Part shown: piece by piece, positions 59,255-64,000 of the stretch | How the letters are laid out: each line of letters starts with the position of its first letter | Position numbering within the stretch: position 1 is the first letter of the stretch | Assembly: GCF_015235415.1 (NCBI RefSeq) | Contig: NZ_JADGLL010000014.1 | Span: 1 to 64,000, forward strand | Direction: 5' to 3' | Source: Microbacterium paludicola | GTDB taxonomy: Bacteria; Actinomycetota; Actinomycetes; Actinomycetales; Microbacteriaceae | DNA length: 64,000 bases | Program-made: the position numbers and the translations under genes | Notes under the pieces: generated by a model | The model's database searches: none | What the model was told of the DNA's origin: nothing | The model's input: only the letters and a program-made list of their open reading frames with translations

Positions 59255-61003
59255 ATGAGCTTCACCCCGCCCACTCCAATCGACGCGGCCCTTCCGCTGA
59301 CAGAGCGCATCCGTCGCGCATACGAGCGCATCGCGGATGTCGACAGACCCGAGGTGTGGATCACTCTCCGAACGCAGCAGGATGCCCTCGCCGACGCACT
59401 CGAGATCGACAGGCGGTACGAGGCGGGCGAGCAACTGCCCCTGCGAGGCGTGTTGGTGGCCGTCAAGGACAACATCGACGTCGCCGGCCTGCCCACCACC
59501 GCCGGCTGCCCGGAGTATGCGCGCGTGGCTGAGCGTTCCGCGGTGGCGGTACAACGGCTGACGGCGGCGGGCGCGATCATCCTGGGGAAGACCAACCTCG
59601 ACCAGTTCGCCACGGGACTCGTCGGCACGCGGAGTCCGTATGGCGCCGTCCGCTGCGCGTGGGACTCGGAGCGGGTGTCCGGAGGGTCGAGTTCCGGTTC
59701 GGCGACCGCTGTGGCGCTCGGGATAGCGGACATCGCACTGGGTACGGACACCGCCGGTTCGGGTCGCGTTCCGGCCGCACTCAACGGGCTGGTGGGCATC
59801 AAGCCCACGCTCGGGCTGATTCCCGCGGCGGGCGTCGTGCCGGCGTGCGTCGACTATGACGCGGTCACCGTCTTCGGTCACGACCTCGAGCTGGCAGCGC
59901 GGGCCGTCGCGATCATGGCAGGCGGCTCGGAAGAGGACCCTCGAAGCCGAGTGGCCCCGTCGGACGTCCCACTTTCCGCCGGGCTGGCCCCTCGACTTGC
60001 GATTCCGCGAGATGAGGACCTCGCGCAACTCGCACCCGAATACGCCGAGGCCTTCGCCAGGACGGTAGCTGGCCTCGTCGATTCCGGCCTCTCGCTCGAA
60101 GCGGTGGACATATCCCCGCTGCTCAATGCCGCGACCCTGCTGTACGACGGGGCCATCGTCGCCCAGCGCTATGCCGCCGTCGGCGAGTTCCTCGAGACAC
60201 GGCCGGCCGGGGCCGACCCCACCGTGGCCGGTATCGTGCTTGCCGCTCGGAAGCCGTCAGCGCACGCGTACGTCGATGACCTGGACGCCCTCGCCGAAGC
60301 GAAGTCGTACGCCCGTCGCCTCATGGCGTCCTTCGACGCACTCCTGCTCCCCACGACGACAGAGCACCCGACCATCGCCGCGGTGCAAGCCGAGCCGGTG
60401 GACATCAACCGCCGGATGGGCACCTTCACCAACTTCTGCAACCTGTTGGACATGGCAGCGGTGGCGGTTCCCGGCCAACCCACCGCCACGGGCCATCCGT
60501 TCGGCGTGATGGTCGTCACGGTGGCGTTCCATGACGAGGTCGCACTCGAGATCGCCGGGCGGATCTGCGGGGCGCCCAGCTCGTCGGGCATCATCAGCGG
60601 CCACGAACTGTTCGTTGTCGGGGCGCACCTGCGCGGCGAACCACTTTACGAGCAGCTCACCCGTCGCGGGGCGCGGTACGTCGGCGAGGTGACGACGTCA
60701 GATGCGTATCGTCTCGTCGTCCTGGACACCGTGCCGCTCAAGCCCGGGCTGGTCCGGCATGGAGACGGCGCGGGCGCACCGATCGCCGGGGAGCTCTACG
60801 AGCTCTCTGCCTCGCACCTGGCCACGCTTCTCGCTGAACTCCCCTACCCGATGGCGCTCGGCGCCGTGGAGCTGGCCGACGGTCGCACGGTGACGGGGTT
60901 CTCCTGCGCATTGGAAGCGGCGGTCGCCGGGACCGATATCACCGAGTACGGCGGGTGGAAGGCGTATCTGGCTCACGCGGCCGACGTGCAGTCGGGGCAA
61001 TGA
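59255..61003 (+). CDS. atzF: Allophanate hydrolase
   Basis: 582 aa. Amidase-signature triad K71 (AVKDNID), S145 (GGSSSGS) and S169 (TDTAGSGR), the same spacing as in AtzF of Pseudomonas. The C-terminal 150 residues (HELFVVGAHLRGEPLYEQLT onward) are the second domain of AtzF/DUR1,2-type enzymes, which removes the remaining carboxyl-amine group. End products: ammonia and carbon dioxide. Last gene of the operon. Confidence 0.93.
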   Translation: MSFTPPTPIDAALPLTERIRRAYERIADVDRPEVWITLRTQQDALADALEIDRRYEAGEQLPLRGVLVAVKDNIDVAGLPTTAGCPEYARVAERSAVAVQRLTAAGAIILGKTNLDQFATGLVGTRSPYGAVRCAWDSERVSGGSSSGSATAVALGIADIALGTDTAGSGRVPAALNGLVGIKPTLGLIPAAGVVPACVDYDAVTVFGHDLELAARAVAIMAGGSEEDPRSRVAPSDVPLSAGLAPRLAIPRDEDLAQLAPEYAEAFARTVAGLVDSGLSLEAVDISPLLNAATLLYDGAIVAQRYAAVGEFLETRPAGADPTVAGIVLAARKPSAHAYVDDLDALAEAKSYARRLMASFDALLLPTTTEHPTIAAVQAEPVDINRRMGTFTNFCNLLDMAAVAVPGQPTATGHPFGVMVVTVAFHDEVALEIAGRICGAPSSSGIISGHELFVVGAHLRGEPLYEQLTRRGARYVGEVTTSDAYRLVVLDTVPLKPGLVRHGDGAGAPIAGELYELSASHLATLLAELPYPMALGAVELADGRTVTGFSCALEAAVAGTDITEYGGWKAYLAHAADVQSGQ

Positions 61004-61178
61004 GGCAGGTCTGTCGCTCTTTCGCCGACGAACCTGGTCACTTCACGGCGGTCCTCACGCGTGCTCAGTCCGTCGCGGTCGAGGATGGTGCTTTGTAGCC
61101 AAGGTGGAGAATCGCGCGTTGAACTCCGCGTTGTCTCTCGACATGTGCAATGCGTATGCCGGCCAATCCGAGGCGTAG
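61004..61178. other. Degenerate stretch after the cyanuric acid operon
   Basis: No gene. Leads into a broken ParB-like frame with an in-frame TAG at 61176-61178. Marks the right border of the acquired operon or decay of the flank. Confidence 0.4.
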
Positions 61179-61628
61179 CTGGCGTTCGAGGGCATCAGTG
61201 CCGCGCAGATCGCCAAGCGCACCGGCACCAAGACCGACGCGGTGAAGAAGGGCCTCGCCGTCGCGGAGTCCGCGACCGTCACGTCCGCGCTGCACGAGCA
61301 CTCGCTGACGCTCGATCAGGCGGCGGTGCTGTTGGAGTTCGAGGACGCCGCCGACGCCCGCGCGCACCTGGTCGAGGTCGCCACCACCGACCTGACCCAG
61401 GTCGAGCACACCGCGCAGAGCCTCCGCGACAACGCCGCGGAAAAGGCCCGCCTCGCCGCCGTCGAGCAGGAACACATCGACAACGGGTTCCAGGTGCTCA
61501 CCCGTGGCGAGGCGTACGGGGAGGGGAGCCCGTGGGTGGTCCTCCGCAAGCTCCACACCGCGGACAGCGCACAGGTTGCCGTCGAGCACATCGCCACCGT
61601 CCCGGTGCGCGGCGCGCTCCTCGCCTGA
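61179..61628 (+). pseudogene. ParB-family partition-like protein, 5'-truncated
   Basis: From Leu after TAG the frame reads LAFEGISAAQIAKRTGTKTD, an HTH of actinobacterial plasmid ParB-like proteins, then SALHEHSLTLDQAAVLLEFE and a helical C-terminus. The N-terminal ParB domain is missing, so this is a truncated gene. An ATG at 61242 could still make a 128-aa product. It may be the remnant of an older replicon or of the ancestral host of the catabolic operon. Confidence 0.75.
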
Positions 61629-61718
61629 TCAACCGGACGGGGACCGGCTTACGCCGGGCCGCGTCACCCGCGGCATTATCCTGCCGCATCACCCTCAGCT
61701 GCAGAAGGAAGGCTTACC

Positions 61719-62145
61719 ATGACCACCACCACGACACCCGCCGTCGACGTCGACGTGTGGGGATACACACCGGGGCGCTGCGCGAGGCTGAAGCCGCCGT
61801 CGACGCCGCCCACGGCATCCGGCGACGTCGATCAGGTCGCCGCGGCCGCGTACGCGCTGATCGTCGCTGCGGCCGCGCACGGCTGGCCCACCGCGACGGC
61901 CCTGGTGTTCAAGTACGAGAGGACCGGTCCCGTCGCCCACCTATGGGGGGCTGTGGCGTGTGGTCGATGTCGACGGGCGTGTGCTGCGCGAATGGGAAGA
62001 CGAACCCGGCGACGCGACCGACGAGTCCGAGGAAGAACCTGTCGCCCTCAGCCTCATCACTAACCGCGCCGCGACGCTGCACGCCACGTCCTACGGCACG
62101 CCCACCGGCACCGCGGCGACCGTGCTGCACACGCTCACGCTCTGA
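61719..62145 (+). pseudogene. Frameshifted hypothetical gene
   Basis: Starts at ATG 61719 (MTTTTTPAVDVDVWGYTP) and reads well to about 61945, where a run of six G lies. After it the reading continues sensibly only in another frame: RVVDVDGRVLREWEDEPGD to the stop at 62145. The product would be about 140 aa of unknown function, seen next to ParB-like genes in actinobacterial plasmids. Could be a real frameshift or a homopolymer sequencing error. Confidence 0.65.
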
Positions 62146-62245
62146 TCATGGCGGTGGGCTGACCCTGACCGGGCCGGCCCACACGAGAGGGAGATCCCCT
62201 CGACCCCGCTCCAACGCGGGCCGCGAGTTCCCCGCTCGAGCACGG

Positions 62246-62440
62246 TCAGCTGCGCGGCCGCGGCTTGTACTTCTTGCCCGCTCGAATGTTGACGTTCTCG
62301 ATGACGCCGACAACGGCCAGGCTCGCGGCCACGAGAAGGATGACCGCCCACCCGAGCACGTTTAGCCACGTGCCGGCGAACACCGCCGCCGTCTGCTCCG
62401 CCGCGACGCTCATCTGGATCAAATCAGACTTGATCAACAC
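62246..62440 (-). CDS. Small single-pass membrane protein
   Basis: 64 aa with one hydrophobic helix (about 26-48) and a basic tail (RAGKKYKPRPRS). Lies 3 bp downstream of the HTH gene stop, so probably in its operon. Unknown function. Confidence 0.5.
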   Translation of the reverse strand: MLIKSDLIQMSVAAEQTAAVFAGTWLNVLGWAVILLVAASLAVVGVIENVNIRAGKKYKPRPRS

Positions 62441-62443
62441 GGC

Positions 62444-62905
62444 CTAGGCGGCCTCGTCACCGTCCGGCTCCGGCTCCGCCGCGTCCGGGTAGCGGAGCCG
62501 AGCCGAGGGCACCTCAGCGAGCACACGCGCCGCGACAGCGCGATGGAACGACGCCGGCAGCTCGTCGGGAGAGTCCTCGTCGATCCGCGGCACCACGATC
62601 ACACGCCGGCGCGGCTCGTCGTCGAACTCCGCCAACCGGAACACCTCGTCCTCGACGGCACGGTTGAAGCGATCGCGCAGCTCGAACATCCACCCGGCCG
62701 CGGGAATCGGCACCGGCCCCCGGTCCTCCCAGTTGCGCACCGTCCGCACCGCGACCCCTCGCTGCTCGGCCACCCATGGCGCCGTCAGCCCGAGATGCTC
62801 CCGCAGCACCTTGAACTCGGCCGAGGACATCGGCGGCACACCGCCGCGCAGATGGGTCTCGCTGCCGACGACGACCAGAACCGGAGGGCGAGGAGCTCGA
62901 ACCAT
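62444..62905 (-). CDS. HTH regulator with adjacent operator array
   Basis: 153 aa (start GTG/ATG at 62905; an alternative ATG lies at 62830, MSSAEFKVLREHLGL). HTH at about 28-65: FKVLREHLGLTAPWVAEQRG, then VRTVRNWEDRG, like the YdiL/XRE type. C-terminus acidic. Four copies of the palindrome TTCACTACTAGTGAA lie just upstream from 62919, so it probably represses itself. Confidence 0.7.
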   Translation of the reverse strand: MVRAPRPPVLVVVGSETHLRGGVPPMSSAEFKVLREHLGLTAPWVAEQRGVAVRTVRNWEDRGPVPIPAAGWMFELRDRFNRAVEDEVFRLAEFDDEPRRRVIVVPRIDEDSPDELPASFHRAVAARVLAEVPSARLRYPDAAEPEPDGDEAA

Positions 62906-62918
62906 GCCCCGAATCTAC

Positions 62919-63074
62919 TTCACTACTAGTGAAATCTGACTTCACTACTAGTGAAGCCATCGGCTCCCAGAGGCCCCGATCTCGCTTCACTACCAGTGAA
63001 ATTGCGGCCCCGCAGCGCCCGCTGCAGCCCATTGGAGGGCACAGAAGGGCCGATTTCGTTTCACTACTAGTGCA
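62919..63074. repeat. Palindromic operator array TTCACTACTAGTGAA (four copies)
   Basis: Perfect 15-bp palindromes at 62919-62933 and 62941-62955, one-mismatch copies at 62986-63000 (TTCACTACCAGTGAA) and 63060-63074 (TTCACTACTAGTGCA). Start-to-start distances are 22, 45 and 74 bp, close to multiples of a helical turn for the first three. Confidence 0.88.
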
Positions 63075-63250
63075 ATTTCGGCGCTTGAGGGCCTCACTTA
63101 CACCTAGGGCCTCCGCCAGGGTGTAAGGCATTTTTTGGCTTCTGATCAGGGGTCTTACACCCCTTGCACTCCTTACACCTTCCGGAACATCACTGTTATA
63201 GGCGCAGGGAAGCTCGATGCAGGCTCGCTGAGAAGATTTCTGGGACCTTG

Positions 63251-63281
63251 TGTCAGATCCGGTGCCGGCCGAGCACCTACC
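63251..63281 (+). promoter_or_regulatory. Element promoter P8 (TGTCAG-N17-CACCTACC)
   Basis: TGTCAG, 17 bp, CACCTACC, one change from the consensus TATA. An ATG lies 5 bp after the motif at 63287, as at P6, but the frame from it is not clearly coding. It probably also serves the gene at 63379. Confidence 0.6.
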
Positions 63282-63378
63282 TGGGTATGAGCAGCTCGTG
63301 GTCTAACGCCGACGCGCCGACACGCCGACACACCGAGGGCGCTCCGAACCTGGTTCAGGTGCGGGGTATGGTTTCGAC

Positions 63379-63678
63379 ATGGCTCAGAGGAACCGCGGCG
63401 ATCGGGCGTACATGCCCCTCCGTCCTCCGACGGATCAGCAGGAGCATTACAAGCAGAAGGCTGATGAGCTGGGCATCTCCCTCGGCTCGTACGGTGTCAT
63501 GCGACTCGCGCAAGCAGAAGGCCTCCCTGTTCCCGACTACATCACCGACGAGATCGAGCAGGCACGCCGCAAGCGACTCAACGCTGCAGCTCGCCGCCGG
63601 ACTGAGCAGCTCTCGTTCCTCGAGGTCCGAGAGGACGACACCGCGCGAGGAGGTCAGCCCTTGGCGCGCACCGCATAA
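63379..63678 (+). CDS. Small RHH-like element protein
   Basis: 99 aa. LRPPTDQQEHYKQKADELGI then SLGSYGVMRLAQAEGLPVPD resembles ribbon-helix-helix or MobC-like accessory proteins of actinobacterial plasmids. Basic C-terminal tail. No strong RBS. A mobilisation accessory role is possible and a relaxase gene may lie beyond the right edge. Confidence 0.6.
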   Translation: MAQRNRGDRAYMPLRPPTDQQEHYKQKADELGISLGSYGVMRLAQAEGLPVPDYITDEIEQARRKRLNAAARRRTEQLSFLEVREDDTARGGQPLARTA

Positions 63679-63827
63679 CGAGGAAGACCTCCTCGAGTTG
63701 GCGCTCGAGAAGGTCTTCGAAGTGAGTGAGGCCCGGTTGATGCTTGGCGGCGGATCCGGAGCCATTCAGTTGTAGGGGCCCCTTGGCGGGGGCGTTTCGC
63801 ATACCTGAAAGGAGGTGTACGTACGCG

Positions 63828-63935
63828 ATGGTAGCGCAGAACTCTGTCTTTTTCAGCAACCCGATCCAGGAACAGCTTCGTGTCGTACGTCTCCTCCGCC
63901 GTGTGCGGGGGAGGGCTGACGCGTGCGTAGCCTGA
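63828..63935 (+). CDS. Short basic protein of 35 aa
   Basis: Strong ribosome site GAAAGGAGG 12 bp before ATG 63828. Product MVAQNSVFFSNPIQEQLRVV then RLLRRVRGRADACVA. Too short for a family call. It overlaps the next small frame and probably starts an operon that leaves the window. Confidence 0.45.
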   Translation: MVAQNSVFFSNPIQEQLRVVRLLRRVRGRADACVA

Positions 63936-63994
63936 CCCTTCTGCAGCTGAACGTCGCTCCGCACCGCCTCGATGATCGAGGGGGTGAGTTGTGA
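63923..63994 (+). CDS. Possible 23-aa leader, coupled to a gene leaving the window
   Basis: GTG 63923 to TGA 63994, ending in GTGA with a possible start of the next gene at 63991. Only the chain of overlaps supports it. Confidence 0.3.
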   Translation: MRSLTLLQLNVAPHRLDDRGGEL

Positions 63995-64000
63995 GCCTTC

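Noticed and set aside
63287..63775. Long frame from the ATG after promoter P8
   Set aside because: After a short beginning it runs out of frame through the better supported 99-aa gene and has Ser/Arg-rich, non-protein-like composition.
1..64000. Relaxase, integrase or tRNA gene
   Set aside because: I found no clear relaxase HUH/HD motif, tyrosine or serine integrase, or tRNA in the window. A relaxase may lie outside it; mobility of the whole element is inferred from T4SS genes only.

Overview
The window is high-GC DNA whose gene content (GTG starts, ATGA/GTGA stop-start overlaps, monoderm-type conjugation proteins, a Tad pilus without secretin, a LysM-BTAD protein, NrdH) suggests an actinobacterium of the Micrococcales, most likely a Microbacterium-like member of the Microbacteriaceae. 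It looks like part of a large conjugative plasmid or integrative element carrying two obvious accessory loads.

Layout. (1) 1-5.9 kb: error-prone polymerase pair umuD-umuC (the umuC 3' end runs in frame into an ISL3-type transposase fragment), two small genes, and a leftward operon with a membrane protein, an FtsK/VirD4-like coupling ATPase, a small membrane protein and NrdH. (2) 5,933-25,200: a complete 19,268-bp Tn7-like transposon. Both ends start TGTCCC, it is flanked by the 5-bp duplication ACCGG, and it has two TnsB-type repeats at the left end and four at the right. It encodes TnsA, TnsB, TnsC and two different TniQ proteins. Cargo: a Dam-type methylase facing a ParB-domain protein, a MacB-type exporter with a peptidoglycan-binding adaptor and lipoproteins, an AvrD/AfsA-like + SDR + butyrolactone-receptor-like regulator cluster, an ECF sigma factor with a membrane partner, and an IS256 remnant. 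(3) 25.2-34 kb: leftward type IV secretion (conjugation) operon with M23 peptidase, VirB6-like, VirB4-like, TcpE-like, small pilin-like and TcpC/VirB8-like proteins. (4) 34.2-37.2 kb: a sigma-factor-like protein, a repeat-rich region, parA and a partner gene. (5) 37.2-48.9 kb: a complete Tad (Flp) pilus locus. (6) 48.9-54.6 kb: small element genes, a CPBP protease-like protein, a Cys-repeat HTH protein and a zeta-toxin module. (7) 54.7-61.0 kb: a cyanuric acid catabolic operon (GntR regulator, NCS2 permease, ring-opening hydrolase AtzD, biuret hydrolase BiuH, an alpha/beta hydrolase, allophanate hydrolase AtzF). (8) 61-64 kb: decayed partition-type genes, an HTH protein with a palindromic operator array, and the start of another element operon.

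The most striking signal is a promoter class found eight times: TGTCAG (or GGTCAG), exactly 17 bp, then CACCTATA. It stands before the coupling-ATPase operon, the T4SS operon, the Tad operon, the pilin genes and four accessory genes, but not inside the transposon or the cyanuric acid operon. With the element-encoded sigma-like protein at 34.2 kb, this suggests a dedicated transcription circuit that co-expresses conjugation and pilus genes. Two of the eight sites place the ATG where transcription should start, which implies leaderless mRNAs.
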